From: Pontiellaceae bacterium B12219
Lineage (GTDB): Bacteria; Verrucomicrobiota; Kiritimatiellia; Kiritimatiellales; Pontiellaceae
Assembly (NCBI GenBank): GCA_029432795.1
Contig: JARNMJ010000016.1
Location: 1 to 64,000, forward strand
DNA: 64,000 nucleotides
Reading direction: 5' to 3'
A program made the translations under genes and the position numbers. Positions 17,008-27,100 of this stretch are shown piece by piece. How positions within the stretch are numbered: position 1 is the stretch's first letter; every line of letters starts with the position of its first letter. The notes under the pieces are model-generated. The model did not search any database, had not been told where the DNA came from, and saw nothing but the letters and a program-made list of their open reading frames with translations.

Positions 17008-17762
17008 TAGAGTTCCTTAATTTTAATATTTCGAAAGAGGATGATTCCGTTTTTTCCTTTATGGACCTGAAGGCCGATGAACCCCTTCATGTATTCGGTT
17101 GTTTTCCAATGGGCAGAAGGGAGGCCGTTGAGCCATGTCTTGATGGTGTCGCCGTCCGCTTTGATGGTCAGCCGATTCCATCCATCCTTTTTGAGGCACA
17201 GGCGAACATCATCGTGCGCTTCGAGCCAAAGCGGGTAAATCCATCCACCGGCAGCTTCGCCGTATATTCCGCTGGACCATCCGCGGGAATTATTGATGCC
17301 TTCCATTTCACATTGAGGGCCATAGACACGCGGTTTTCCATTTTGATCTTTAACCCGGGCCCGGAACATGACGCCGGAATTTCCATCAACTTCCCATTTT
17401 ATTTCGCAGCTGAAGATGAAGTTTGAATAGTCGGTGTCGGTACATAAAAAGGCGTTCGCCTCATCCGGCACACAGGTCCCCACGATTACCCCGTCTTTCG
17501 ACTCAAATTTATGCGCACCACCTTTCTGGTTCCAGCCGTCAAGGTTTCTGCCGTTATAGAGATTGATAAATCCTTGGGTCAGGTCTGGTTCGGTATCGGT
17601 GTTGATCAGCATTTCCTCCGGTGCCGGGATGTTTGCCTGTTTTGCATATTTCTTAACATATTGCTGCTGGCTCTCGGCGATCTGGTTGGCGAACGAGGAT
17701 TGTGTAAGGCTGGTGAGTCCAATAATGCAGATGAACGAACGTCTAATGGTCGTGGTTATCAT
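17007..17762 (-). CDS. Secreted DUF1080 (3-keto-disaccharide hydrolase family) protein
   Basis: 251 residues from ATG 17762, with AAAGG about 6 nt upstream; the frame is open 42 nt further. A signal peptide (RSFICIIGLTSLTQSSFA) precedes a 45-residue helical region and the beta-sandwich: FINLYNGRNLDGWNQKGG, YSNFIFSCEIKWEVDGNSGV, YGPQCEMEGINNSRGWSSG, WNRLTIKADGDTIKTWLNG and GFIGLQVHKGKNGIILFRNI. Head of a three-gene DUF1080 operon, divergent from a Gfo/Idh/MocA oxidoreductase. Confidence 0.9.
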   Translation of the reverse strand: MITTTIRRSFICIIGLTSLTQSSFANQIAESQQQYVKKYAKQANIPAPEEMLINTDTEPDLTQGFINLYNGRNLDGWNQKGGAHKFESKDGVIVGTCVPDEANAFLCTDTDYSNFIFSCEIKWEVDGNSGVMFRARVKDQNGKPRVYGPQCEMEGINNSRGWSSGIYGEAAGGWIYPLWLEAHDDVRLCLKKDGWNRLTIKADGDTIKTWLNGLPSAHWKTTEYMKGFIGLQVHKGKNGIILFRNIKIKEL

Positions 17763-17828
17763 AGCGCACCTTTGCGGGTTTGGCGTAAAATCCTTGTTTG
17801 TCACTGAAAGTTACAAAACGGGGTTGCG

Positions 17829-17842
17829 TTGGCAAGTGCCAA
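17829..17842. promoter_or_regulatory. Candidate operator between divergent sugar genes
   Basis: Inverted repeat TTGGCA-AG-TGCCAA in the 143-bp gap between the DUF1080 operon and the divergent oxidoreductase. Length and symmetry suit a dimeric repressor of the LacI class, but no regulator gene is in the window, so this is only a candidate. Confidence 0.4.
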
Positions 17843-17905
17843 ACGGTAAAAGATTTAGTATCCATTGAGAAAATGCGGCTTGACCGCCTGAAAGGGACAA
17901 CCATT

Positions 17906-19252
17906 GTGAAAATTTCCAGAAGACATACGCTTGGAGCAGCCGGTGCCGCAGCCGGTTGGTCGCTCATTCCCGGCAACGTACTGGGAGCCAACGGCAAGGT
18001 GAATATTGCCTGTATAGGAATTGGAAATCGAGGTGCGGGGGTCATGAACTCGATTCATCAAACCGGCCATACGAACTTTGTTGCGCTGTGTGATGTGGCT
18101 CTCGGCAGCAAGCACACGCAGGAAATGGAAGCCGCTTTTCCGAATGCCAAACGGTATTCCGATTTTAGAAAAATGTTTGACCAGATGGGCAATCAGATTG
18201 ATGCCGTGCTGGTCTGCACGCCCGATTTTTCCCACTTTCCGGCCTCGATGATGGCGATGGCGTTGGGTAAGCATGTTTATGTGGAAAAGCCCATGGGCCG
18301 CACCTTTCAGGAAGTGGGGCTGATAATGCGCGCCGCAGAGAAATACGGTGTGATGACGCAAATGGGGAATCAGGGCCATTCTGAAAATAACTACTACCAA
18401 TTTAAAGCCTGGCAGGAGGCGGGGATTATCAAAGATGTCACCCATGTGGATGCCTATATGAACAACAGACGCCGCTGGCATGGGTGGGGTGATGTTAAAG
18501 GGTATCCGTCGGCCGAAAAAATGCCGAAGGGGTTGCAATGGGATCTGTGGCAGGGAACCACGCCGGAATTTCATCCCTATAATACAAAGCTGCATCCGGG
18601 GAACTGGCGGGGCTGGCACCAATATGGAACCGGTTGCTTTGGTGACTGGGGCGCCCACATTCTGGATACGATTCATCAGTTTCTGGATCTCGGTCTGCCG
18701 GAACGGGTCTCCGCCAAATATCTCGATGGGCGAAACGATTTTATTTTCCCGATGGAGTCGACCATCAACTTCGCTTTCCCGGCGCGGGGCGATATGCCGG
18801 CGATGGATATCGACTGGTACGATGGGCAGCATAACAAACCGGAAGTGCCCAAAGAATTCGGAGACAAGCCGTGTCCTGGCCGTCCCGGAAAGTTCATTTA
18901 TTCCAAAGAATATGTCTTTCAGGGCGATAGCCATGGCTCAATGCTGCAGGTGGTCCCTTATGCAAAGATGCGGGAACTGCTGAAAGCCGGAAAACTGCCG
19001 CGCGACTTCGGCAAAAACTCCGACCACTACATGAATTTTGTTCAGGCCTGCCGAGGCGAGGAGCAGCCGAATTCCCCGTTCTCCATTGCCGGTCCGTTAT
19101 CCCAAATGCTGTCCCTCGGCTGCATGGCGCAACGATTGGGCGGAACGCTGGAATTCGACCGCAAAAATCAGCGGATCACCAACAATAAATTTGCCAACAG
19201 TCTTTTGAAAGACAACGTCCGCAAAGGCTGGGAGCAGTATTACACGGTGTAA
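17906..19252 (+). CDS. Gfo/Idh/MocA-family oxidoreductase with Tat-type signal
   Basis: 448 residues from GTG 17906, with AAGGGA about 8 nt upstream; the longer open frame from 17798 adds unlikely sequence. KISRRHTLGAAGAAAGWSLIPG resembles a twin-arginine signal (RR at residues 4-5). The Rossmann core begins VNIACIGIGNRGAGV, and EKPMGRTFQEV holds the family's Glu-Lys-Pro motif; GNWRGWHQYGTGCFGDWGAH is typical of the secreted clade. Such enzymes oxidise or reduce sugars at C3 with NAD(P). Its divergent DUF1080 neighbours point to 3-keto-sugar chemistry. Confidence 0.9.
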   Translation: MKISRRHTLGAAGAAAGWSLIPGNVLGANGKVNIACIGIGNRGAGVMNSIHQTGHTNFVALCDVALGSKHTQEMEAAFPNAKRYSDFRKMFDQMGNQIDAVLVCTPDFSHFPASMMAMALGKHVYVEKPMGRTFQEVGLIMRAAEKYGVMTQMGNQGHSENNYYQFKAWQEAGIIKDVTHVDAYMNNRRRWHGWGDVKGYPSAEKMPKGLQWDLWQGTTPEFHPYNTKLHPGNWRGWHQYGTGCFGDWGAHILDTIHQFLDLGLPERVSAKYLDGRNDFIFPMESTINFAFPARGDMPAMDIDWYDGQHNKPEVPKEFGDKPCPGRPGKFIYSKEYVFQGDSHGSMLQVVPYAKMRELLKAGKLPRDFGKNSDHYMNFVQACRGEEQPNSPFSIAGPLSQMLSLGCMAQRLGGTLEFDRKNQRITNNKFANSLLKDNVRKGWEQYYTV

Positions 19253-19272
19253 CAGATCACTTGCTGTTGATG

Positions 19273-19309
19273 AAAAAAGGGTGCGATTTTCAGAACCGTG
19301 TCCTTTTTG
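19273..19309 (+). terminator. Probable intrinsic terminator after the Gfo/Idh/MocA gene
   Basis: A-rich arm AAAAAAGGGTGCG pairs imperfectly (three G-T wobbles) with CGTGTCCTTTTT across an 11-nt loop, ending in a short T-run. Confidence 0.45.
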
Positions 19310-19326
19310 TTTGAAGTTCTTCAATG

Positions 19327-19380
19327 TGGAGGGCCGCTGTCCTCAGCGGCCGCGCGGACAGTGAGGAAACTGTCCCTCCA
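19327..19380. repeat. Paired GC-hairpin repeat flanked by TGGAGGG/CCCTCCA
   Basis: Outer arms TGGAGGG (19327-19333) and CCCTCCA (19374-19380) enclose two hairpins: GGCCGCTG/CAGCGGCC with loop TCCT, and GGACAGT/ACTGTCC with loop GAGGAA. A related copy is at 20486 and a diverged one at 28207. Confidence 0.65.
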
Positions 19381-19390
19381 ACATGTCAGT

Positions 19391-20473
19391 TTACATCAAT
19401 CCGTCCGCCATGGCCTGCGCTTTCATCGAAAGCTCGGCCGCTTTGAAGGCATGTTCCTGCGTCATGGCATGTTCGGTGCGGTTGATGCAATCAAGAATCA
19501 GATCGCCGAAGAAGGGGAATCCGGTATTTTCCAGACATTGGATTTCGCGCTCTTCTGTTCCGTTCACCAGAAAAATTTTACTGGCCGGCGCTTCGCGGGC
19601 GACATCCATATATTTTCGCACTTCCATGGTGCCTTCTGTTCCCACAACAAATGTGCGTCCGTCGCCCCAGCTGGCGGAGCCGTCGGGGGTGAACCAGTCC
19701 AGGCGGCAATAGAACGATGCGCCGTTATCGGCGGTGAGTGAAGCCTCGCCAAAATCTTCAAGACCGGGCCGGTCCGGATTATTAAAATTTTCCACACGGG
19801 CAAAATTGATCGTGGCATCTTTCGCGCCGGTGTAGGAAAGAAACTGTTCAAACTGGTGAGAGCCAATATCGGTCAGAATACCGCCGTATTGTTCTTTATC
19901 AAAAAACCAGTCCGGACGAATGGATTTTGAAAGGCGGTGGGGAGCCAGGTTGATAACCTGCAGTACGCGTCCGACCGCACCATCGGCAATCTGTTTTCCG
20001 GCGGCCATGCCGGCTTCGTTATGCAGCCGTTCGCTGTAATAGACCATATATTTTTTTCCGGTCTCTTTCACGAGTTTACGCGCCGTTTCGAGTTGCTCTA
20101 TGGTGGTGAAAGGGGATTTGTCAGTAAAATAATCTTTGCCGGCTTCCAGGGCCTGGAAGCCGATTCGGGCGCGTTGCGAGGGAATGGCCGCGGAACAGAC
20201 CAGTTGGACTTCCGGATCGTTCAGGATTTGTTCGTAGGATTCGGCGACCTGAGCTTCCGGATTCTTTTCCAGAAAATCGGTGATCCGTTTCGGATCGGGA
20301 TCGTAGACCCATTTCAAAGTGGCCCCGGCATCTTTGAGTCCATTGGTCTGGCCGTAAATATGGCCGTGATCCAGAAACGCGGAAGCAAAAATAAATTCGC
20401 CCGGTTCCACCACGTTGTCCATTTTGGCGGTGGGAGCATAATGCGCTCCACTGGCAATCTGGTGTTTACTCAT
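19391..20473 (-). CDS. Gfo/Idh/MocA-family oxidoreductase
   Basis: 360 residues from ATG 20473, with AGGAGA 8 nt upstream. The N-terminal region IFASAFLDHGHIYGQTNGL is an atypical Rossmann entry, without the usual GxGxxG; VYDPDPKR and YFTDKSPFTTIEQLE follow, the latter replacing EKP with DKS. GGILTDIGSHQFEQFLSYTG is the substrate-binding segment. No export signal, so cytosolic. It belongs to the minus-strand run with another oxidoreductase and a transporter. Confidence 0.85.
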   Translation of the reverse strand: MSKHQIASGAHYAPTAKMDNVVEPGEFIFASAFLDHGHIYGQTNGLKDAGATLKWVYDPDPKRITDFLEKNPEAQVAESYEQILNDPEVQLVCSAAIPSQRARIGFQALEAGKDYFTDKSPFTTIEQLETARKLVKETGKKYMVYYSERLHNEAGMAAGKQIADGAVGRVLQVINLAPHRLSKSIRPDWFFDKEQYGGILTDIGSHQFEQFLSYTGAKDATINFARVENFNNPDRPGLEDFGEASLTADNGASFYCRLDWFTPDGSASWGDGRTFVVGTEGTMEVRKYMDVAREAPASKIFLVNGTEEREIQCLENTGFPFFGDLILDCINRTEHAMTQEHAFKAAELSMKAQAMADGLM

Positions 20474-20485
20474 AAGTATTTCTCC

Positions 20486-20531
20486 TGGAGGGACAGCGTC
20501 CTCGCTGTTCGCGGGTGCCGGGGACGGCACC
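20486..20531. repeat. Paired GC-hairpin repeat, second copy
   Basis: TGGAGGG then GACAGCG/CGCTGTT with loop TCCT, then GGTGCCG/CGGCACC with a 4-nt loop. It lies between two minus-strand oxidoreductase genes and abuts the ribosome site of the downstream one. Confidence 0.6.
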
Positions 20532-20537
20532 CCGTCA

Positions 20538-21683
20538 TTATCTATAGGATTTTGACATATCGACTTTCGCGGCCGTTTGAACTACTTTGCGGGGTTTCGA
20601 CTGTGCAATTTTTTCCTGAATCGCGATTTCGTAAGCTGCCCCGTCGAGCGGCAGGTTTACTTCGTCATTAATCCAGGAGGAATAAATCATGGCACCTGCC
20701 AGTTCGAGAGAGTTGAGCCCCTCGATGGCGGGCGAAATCAATGCCGCTTTTCCGGCAGCGGCCTGAACAACGTTGTTCAGGATCGCGGCATGCTGATTGA
20801 CTGCTTCCAAAGGCTGGAAGTTTTTTTCAACCGTTTCAGGCGACCCGAACATTTCATCGGTTGATTTGCTGAAGGCCGAAACAGACTCTTTGTTGCTGAT
20901 CAATTTAACGGAATTTCCATCGGTAATAATGGTTCCCGAATCGCCTACAATTTCCAGGCGGTTGGTTCCGGGCGATTCGCCGGTGCTGGCGGTGAACTGC
21001 CCTGTGGCCCCGTTGGCAAATTCAAAGAAGGCATTCACTTCATCTTCCACTTCAATATCGTGATATTTCCCGAACGAGCAGGAGGCTCGCACCTTGGTCG
21101 GCATGCCGACCAGCCATTGAAGGACGTCGATATTATGCGGGCACTGATTCATCAGCACTCCGCCGCCTTCGCCCTTCCAGGTGGCACGCCACGGGCTGGA
21201 TGCATAATAGATTTCCGGCCGGAACCAGTTCGTCATCGTCCAGGAGACGCGTTGGAGTCCGCCAAGAGCTCCTTCATCGATCCACTGTTTAATCTTGGTG
21301 TAGCACGGGTGTGTGCGCTGATTCATCATGAGCGCGATAATCTGATCGTCCCGCTGTTTGGCAGCCAGAATTCGTTCGCCTTCCGCCTTATGGCAGGCGA
21401 GGGGTTTTTCCATAATCAGATGCAAGCCTGCTTCCAAGGCCTGGATTCCGATCGGCGCGTGCAGGTGTGTGGGCAGGGCCACAATCACGGCATCGCAGAT
21501 CCCGGAAGCGATCAGCTCGGAAGCGTCGCCGAAACAGGCAATGTTCTGCTGTTTAAAATCATCCATCGAGGCGGCGGGCTGGTTGGCCACGGCCACCAAG
21601 TCGGCACCATCGATGAGTCCGTCCTGTATATTCTTTGCATGTACCCGGCCGATATTACCGAGCCCAATAATTCCGAATTTCAT
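20538..21683 (-). CDS. Gfo/Idh/MocA-family oxidoreductase
   Basis: 381 residues. Canonical Rossmann start MKFGIIGLGNIGRVHAKNI, the EKPLACHKAEGERIL motif with its catalytic-region Lys, and GGGVLMNQCPHNIDVLQWLVG for substrate binding. Cytosolic. GGGA 8 nt before the ATG. FQPLE and IQALE are encoded by palindrome copies at 20805 and 21432. Family chemistry suggests reversible NAD-dependent sugar oxidation. Confidence 0.9.
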   Translation of the reverse strand: MKFGIIGLGNIGRVHAKNIQDGLIDGADLVAVANQPAASMDDFKQQNIACFGDASELIASGICDAVIVALPTHLHAPIGIQALEAGLHLIMEKPLACHKAEGERILAAKQRDDQIIALMMNQRTHPCYTKIKQWIDEGALGGLQRVSWTMTNWFRPEIYYASSPWRATWKGEGGGVLMNQCPHNIDVLQWLVGMPTKVRASCSFGKYHDIEVEDEVNAFFEFANGATGQFTASTGESPGTNRLEIVGDSGTIITDGNSVKLISNKESVSAFSKSTDEMFGSPETVEKNFQPLEAVNQHAAILNNVVQAAAGKAALISPAIEGLNSLELAGAMIYSSWINDEVNLPLDGAAYEIAIQEKIAQSKPRKVVQTAAKVDMSKSYR

Positions 21684-21704
21684 GTAAATTCCCGCGTTAG
21701 TTGA

Positions 21705-23408
21705 TCAGGCTGTTTTCTTGCGTACAACGTGAACGATAATGGCCAAGGTGATGAAGCTGACCAGAATTCCAATACCGGTCCAGTGAAGTTTCGACCACAG
21801 ACTCCATAAGCTGCCGAAGGTGGCAAGCGAGGCCGCGATCAACATGGCCGTATTCCAGGCGATCCGTTTGCCACCGGTCGGCATGTTTTCTTTGAGAAAA
21901 CTTTTTGAGTTCATCAGCAGGAAGAACGAAAAGTAGGCGATGGGGAGCAGAACCATACCGAACACAGAGGTCGGGACCGCGAGCCAGAAGCGGGCCTTCG
22001 CCTGGCCCCAGACAAATGGGCCGATGATGCCGATCAGGGGCATCATGGCACCCAGTTTATAGGTGAGGCCGTGCATTGGTTTGTTGGCAATTTCGCAGAT
22101 CACAAATCCGTTGATCAGCATCAGAACAATGATGGTGGAAACCGCCATGCCGGTTACGCCGAAGCCGAAAATGGCATTGGCCACCGTGCTTCCTGTAAGT
22201 GGTGCGAGGCTTTGGGCAAGCTGCCCGGCATCGCGTTTAACGAGCATGGCAGCCATGCGGCGGTCGGGCAGGGGAAGGTCGGCTGTTTTTTCGTCGAGCT
22301 GGTCTGGCGAGAGAGCGGCGACGGCTTCCGGGCCAAGCTCCACGGTGAGGCATTGCGTGGCCAGTCCTTTATATTGCGAGAGCAGTCCGCTGGCCGGCTG
22401 AATGATCTGTCCGTTCGCATCTTTTTCGCCGAGCAGTCCGGGGGCGGGGTGAGCATGAAATTGACTGGAAGCCACAATCACGATGCAACTGGTAACCAAG
22501 AGGAAGGGAATAAAAAGTCCGGTGCTGAGGTCGAAAATGGCCATGCCGCGAAAATCTTTGTCCCACCCGCGTTTCAACATGGAATAGGGCAGCAGAAGCG
22601 TCATATTGATGCCAACGGCTGTGGCAGCTGCTCCGATCATGACATCCCGCTGCTGGGCGATGATCAGACCGGTCCAGAATTCCCGCATATGTTCCGAAAC
22701 GGCGGCTAGCGCAGGATCAAAGCTGGCGGTCGGTTTGGAGAGCAATGACAGGTCGGGGATAAAGCCGGAAACGATTTCACCCCAAGGCAGTCCGTCGCCG
22801 GTCGTGGCCATTTTGACCACAACGCCGAAAAATGAGATGACGACCATGCCGACTACGCCTTTCAGCATGCCATCGAAGATTTTAACGCCTTTTTTCCCGC
22901 TGTCGTAGGACCAGATGAAGGTGATGGCAATGGCAGCGATGACCAAACCGATGATGGTCTGGGCGGCTCCGGCCGGCATCGCTTCCTCTCCGAAAATGCC
23001 GGGCATCAGATTTTGGCGGGTGGCGGCGGTGGCGAGGTTGAATTGGGGTAATGCCCAGACACAGTTGGCGAGCAGGGTCGCGATAATCCAGCCCCAGCCG
23101 AGCACGGGATTGACATGTTTGTTGATGGCCCGAAAGGGTTTTTCACCGGTCGAAAGCGTGATGTAGCCGATTGCACTGAGCATGATGATGCCCATGATCA
23201 TGGCAATGGGTTGCAACCAAAGAAAAGCCAGACCGCCCAGTACGCCGAGATATAAAGCTGTTGCCAGCGAGCCGCCGCCGAGAGTGATCGCGCTTTGCAG
23301 CCAGCCGGGTCCTGATAACTTGATAAAGGCCTTTAGCATGGCGCCTTTGCCGACTTTCCGGGCGCTGTTAATGAGCTCCCGATTGCTCTCGATGGATGAC
23401 GGTTCCAT
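21705..23408 (-). CDS. Nramp-like membrane transporter with non-canonical metal site
   Basis: 567 residues from ATG 23408 (AAGGAA upstream). Ten or more hydrophobic helices. GPGWLQSAITLGGGSLATALYLG aligns with helix 1 of the Nramp family, where metal transporters have a DPGN motif; here it is TLGGGS, so the metal ligands Asp and Asn are missing. A periplasmic insertion of about 100 residues (around 320-430) sits between helices. Beside sugar oxidoreductases, it may import a sugar or other solute rather than Mn or Fe. That is inference. Confidence 0.78.
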   Translation of the reverse strand: MEPSSIESNRELINSARKVGKGAMLKAFIKLSGPGWLQSAITLGGGSLATALYLGVLGGLAFLWLQPIAMIMGIIMLSAIGYITLSTGEKPFRAINKHVNPVLGWGWIIATLLANCVWALPQFNLATAATRQNLMPGIFGEEAMPAGAAQTIIGLVIAAIAITFIWSYDSGKKGVKIFDGMLKGVVGMVVISFFGVVVKMATTGDGLPWGEIVSGFIPDLSLLSKPTASFDPALAAVSEHMREFWTGLIIAQQRDVMIGAAATAVGINMTLLLPYSMLKRGWDKDFRGMAIFDLSTGLFIPFLLVTSCIVIVASSQFHAHPAPGLLGEKDANGQIIQPASGLLSQYKGLATQCLTVELGPEAVAALSPDQLDEKTADLPLPDRRMAAMLVKRDAGQLAQSLAPLTGSTVANAIFGFGVTGMAVSTIIVLMLINGFVICEIANKPMHGLTYKLGAMMPLIGIIGPFVWGQAKARFWLAVPTSVFGMVLLPIAYFSFFLLMNSKSFLKENMPTGGKRIAWNTAMLIAASLATFGSLWSLWSKLHWTGIGILVSFITLAIIVHVVRKKTA

Positions 23409-23492
23409 AGCGCTTCCTTGATTAGTTAATAAAGATGACATAATGTCATGCACAAAGATGAGCGTCAAGGGTGATCTCTTTGGGAGGGGTGA

Positions 23493-24164
23493 TTAGAGGA
23501 GGCCGTCGAGCAGGTTCTTCATGGCCAGATTGACGTTTCCAATGTTTGGAAGTCCGTTGCGCATGGTTTCTGCCGATTGGATGTGCGGGGCATCGACGAG
23601 CTCATGGCCGCAGTGCTCGATAATGGATTCCATACTGGCCGGGGTGGTTTCCATATGAAACTGAAGGCCGATGGCTTTTTTATTGTAGACGAATCCCTGA
23701 TTAATGCCCGGTTCACTGGTCGCCAGTTTAACGGCACCTTCCGGAATTTCGAACGTGTCGCCGTGCCAATGAAATACGGTGAGTTCCTCGGGGATGAGGG
23801 GCGGCGCGCCCTCCGAACGCCGAATGGGAAACCACCCGATTTCCTTTTCGGGACCGGGGTAGACCTTTGCGCCGAGCACATCGGCCATCAGCTGTGCGCC
23901 GAGGCAGATGCCGAGCACCGTTTTTCCTTTGTTGATGGCCTGTTCGATAAATGCTTTTTCGTCGGTGAGCCAGGGATGTTCTTTATAGTCAAAGATGCCC
24001 ATGGGTCCGCCCATCACAATCAGCCAGTCAAAACTTCCAGGGGTTGGAAGTTTTTCCCCGGCATAAAGCCGGGTGCAGGAGATTTCCGCTCCGCGTTCCT
24101 GCGCCCAGGTTTCGATCATTCCCAATCCTTCAAACGGTACGTGCTGCAGCCAGTGTAGTTTCAT
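23493..24164 (-). CDS. Class I glutamine amidotransferase (GMP synthase-like)
   Basis: 223 residues. The nucleophile elbow GICLGAQLMADVLGAKV places Cys about residue 93; His follows in QFHMETT, with Glu two residues later, completing the triad. The preceding WLIVMGGPMGIFDY and later VFHWHGDTFEIP are typical of stand-alone GuaA-like amidotransferases, some of which hydrolyse gamma-glutamyl compounds. ATG overlaps the stop of the DUF3857 gene by 4 nt. Two palindromes occur in frames giving LPNIG and LPTPG. Confidence 0.85.
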   Translation of the reverse strand: MKLHWLQHVPFEGLGMIETWAQERGAEISCTRLYAGEKLPTPGSFDWLIVMGGPMGIFDYKEHPWLTDEKAFIEQAINKGKTVLGICLGAQLMADVLGAKVYPGPEKEIGWFPIRRSEGAPPLIPEELTVFHWHGDTFEIPEGAVKLATSEPGINQGFVYNKKAIGLQFHMETTPASMESIIEHCGHELVDAPHIQSAETMRNGLPNIGNVNLAMKNLLDGLL

Positions 24165-27100
24165 CGTATTTCTTTCTTTTTCAGGAGAATTGTGCGCATG
24201 TCGGGGTGGGCGAGTTTTTTCGATGCGGCGATAATGTCCGGGAATTTTTCGGCGGGGATGATGGCCGGATTGAGATCGGCAATCTGCATGATACGCAGTG
24301 TGTGCGACTGCTCTTCATATTTGACCGCAATTTCCACCATGCCAGCCCCGTTGGGTGCCTGCCATGAAAAGGATTCGGGAAGGATCAGGGGTTCGTATCC
24401 TTCGGGCAGGGTGATGTGATATTCCGAGATGGAATCCACGTAGCCGTTCCAGGCCAACGGGAGTTCCCGATCGTTGGAACGGTATTTAAGCAGTCCGCCG
24501 AGTCCGCCGGGGATGGTGAAGTAGAGGTAGTCGCCGTCCTGCACAGCATAACGTTCGGCGTTCACTGAAAACTCCAGTTTGCCGGGATAGGTGTCGTATG
24601 CGGTCAGCAGTTCGGAAGCGGCCTTGGCCGACTGGGAGACGCCGGTGACAATTTCCAGATAATGCCGACGCCGGTTTTCGGGGGTGATTTCGGCATAGCG
24701 CTGGTGGAAACCTTCATAGGTGGTTCCCTGCACGGTGGAGCTTTGGGTCAGGCTTGCGTTTCCATCGGCCGAAAGCTTCATGGTGTAAACGATGTGTGAG
24801 CGGTCTTCCTTGTCGCTATCGACTTTAATTTTTCCGATCGAACCGTTGTTCAGATCCAGTATATGACGGTGATCATAGGGCGTGGCACCGAGTTCCGCAT
24901 ACTGCGATGAGCCATTCAGATAAACCGTCTCTTTGTCGAGGTCGACTTTAACCAGAACCGCATTGAAGGCCAGGCGAGACGGAACGGTCAGCATCGGCTC
25001 TGCTTCTTCCTGAATCAGGGGAATGCCGCCGGAAAGAACAAACTCGGGGCTGAATCCGGCCGCTTTAAGCAACGTGTAAATCAGAATCATACGGTCGGGA
25101 TTGTTTCCGTAGCGATCGGCCAATGTAACGTCGGCCGGTGAAAGGGCGGATAACGGAAGACTGGTGAGGCCCGGCCCTGCCTGCCGAATATTCTCCGCCA
25201 CCCAGTTGCGGATCGCAACGACTTTTTCGGCGGCATCTTTTTTGCCCGCAGTCAGTGTGGCGGCCAGTTCCTGCACTTCAGTCTGGTCGGTCGAGGCTGT
25301 TTCGAGCGCTTCAAGGATGCGGCTGCTGTAGGTTTTCCAATCGCTGGAAGAAATGAACACGGCTGGATTGAAGGTGTACCAGGCCGGCGTGGACTCTTCG
25401 ATTTCAACGGCGGGCTGGTTTTCCGCTTTCCAGACATAGGAAACTGTGCCGTCGCTCGCGCTGCGGGTTTCGTCGATTCCTGTATTCCGGATATTCAGTT
25501 CCAGCGAGTCCGGTGCGGACAGGGTAACCGTTTTTGAGTCAACCGGTTCAAAGCCGTTAAAGGACTGTATGGTGGAAAAGAAGGGCTTGCCATTGACCGT
25601 GGAGACAAATTCATATTCCAGAATACTGCCGACTTCCACGCCGGGAAGGGTGGCCACGAGCAGTTTCTCTGCGGGATAGCGCGGCGCTGAAGCCACCCAG
25701 CCGGCATCCATGATATTCAGCTCATTTTCGGCGAGTTCCTTAACTGAACCATCCGGCTGAATCACACGCGCCTGTGTCAGTTCAATGTTCTGCCAGGCGG
25801 GGTTGTAGCTCAGTTTGATTTCAGAATTTTTCTTGGTGCCGCCATAGGTCAGAATTTCAATTTTCGACCGCTGGGTTTCTTTCCAGACACTGGCACTTTT
25901 CAGATCGATGGTGGTTTCGCGCGAAAGGATCCGAACGTCGGATTTCACGTTGCTTCCAGGCGTTGGAAGATCGAGAATCAGTTTCTTGCGCAGGTTGTAT
26001 TCGATCTCCTTGAGGTTCTGTTTCAGCACCAGATACTGCTCCGGTGTGAATTCAACCGTATTTATCAGGAAGGTGTTGGTGGCAGTAAGGTTCCGGCTGG
26101 TTTTCGCCACATCCATATTCCAGGTCAGTTCATCGGTATTGATGGCGTGATAATCCGGAATATTCAGCGTTCCGATATCTTCCGGCAGTTCGAGGTCGAG
26201 CGTTTCGCGGATGCCCGCGGTCATGCGGGTATAGAGCGGATATTTCCGTTCTTCGAGTCCGGTCTGGCCGATCAGAAAATTGGCATAGCCGAGTGAACTT
26301 CCAAGCTTTGGAAGAACGAGCATTTTATGCTGAGTGCCATCAATCAGTAGATTATCGGCGGTGTAGGAAATGAGGATGGTCAGCGGCTGCGTTGTATCGC
26401 GGAGTTCTTCAGGTAAAATTTTCAGGGTCTGGAGCTCGGCCGTCGGCATGGACCGTTTCAGGTGCGCCTCAAAAAACTGGCGACGTTCTTCATCTTTGAT
26501 TTTCGAGAAGTAGCCACGGTAAACGGTATCGTTGATTCCTTCGAACACCAGCGAGCTTTCGGCCTCCAGATTACCCGCTTTATCGAGTGAACCGGACGAG
26601 GTGATCTTCAGCAGATTGTCTTCGGCAGGAATGATGGGTGAGGTGAGCAGGGTTTCGCCTTCGGGGCGGGCGACGATATAGCTCATATTCTGCAGATAGG
26701 AAGGGAAAATATCTTTTGTATTTTCGTCGGTGGAATCCATTAGAATGTATTCCCCGTCATCGCCCAGCGCAGCGGTTACGGCGTGGTTGAAAAAGGGTTG
26801 CGGCACTTCTTCGTCTTTTTTCGGTCCGGCCATAATAATCACCGGGAAAGCTTCCACATCGACAATGCGCAGCATGGCGGCGAGCAGGGCGGCTTTGTCG
26901 CGGCAGACGCCGTAGCGATTCGAAAACGTCATGCTCACATCGTGGGGTTCATAGCCCGGCGCTTCGTCTTCGGTGGTGATGCCCATGTAGCGGATATCCT
27001 GCGAAACAAAGTTGAAAATGGCATCGATTTTTTGTGCGGTGTTGGTGGCGTCTTCCACCAGTTCGTTGGCCATGGCGATCATTTCGGGAGTGGTCGATTC

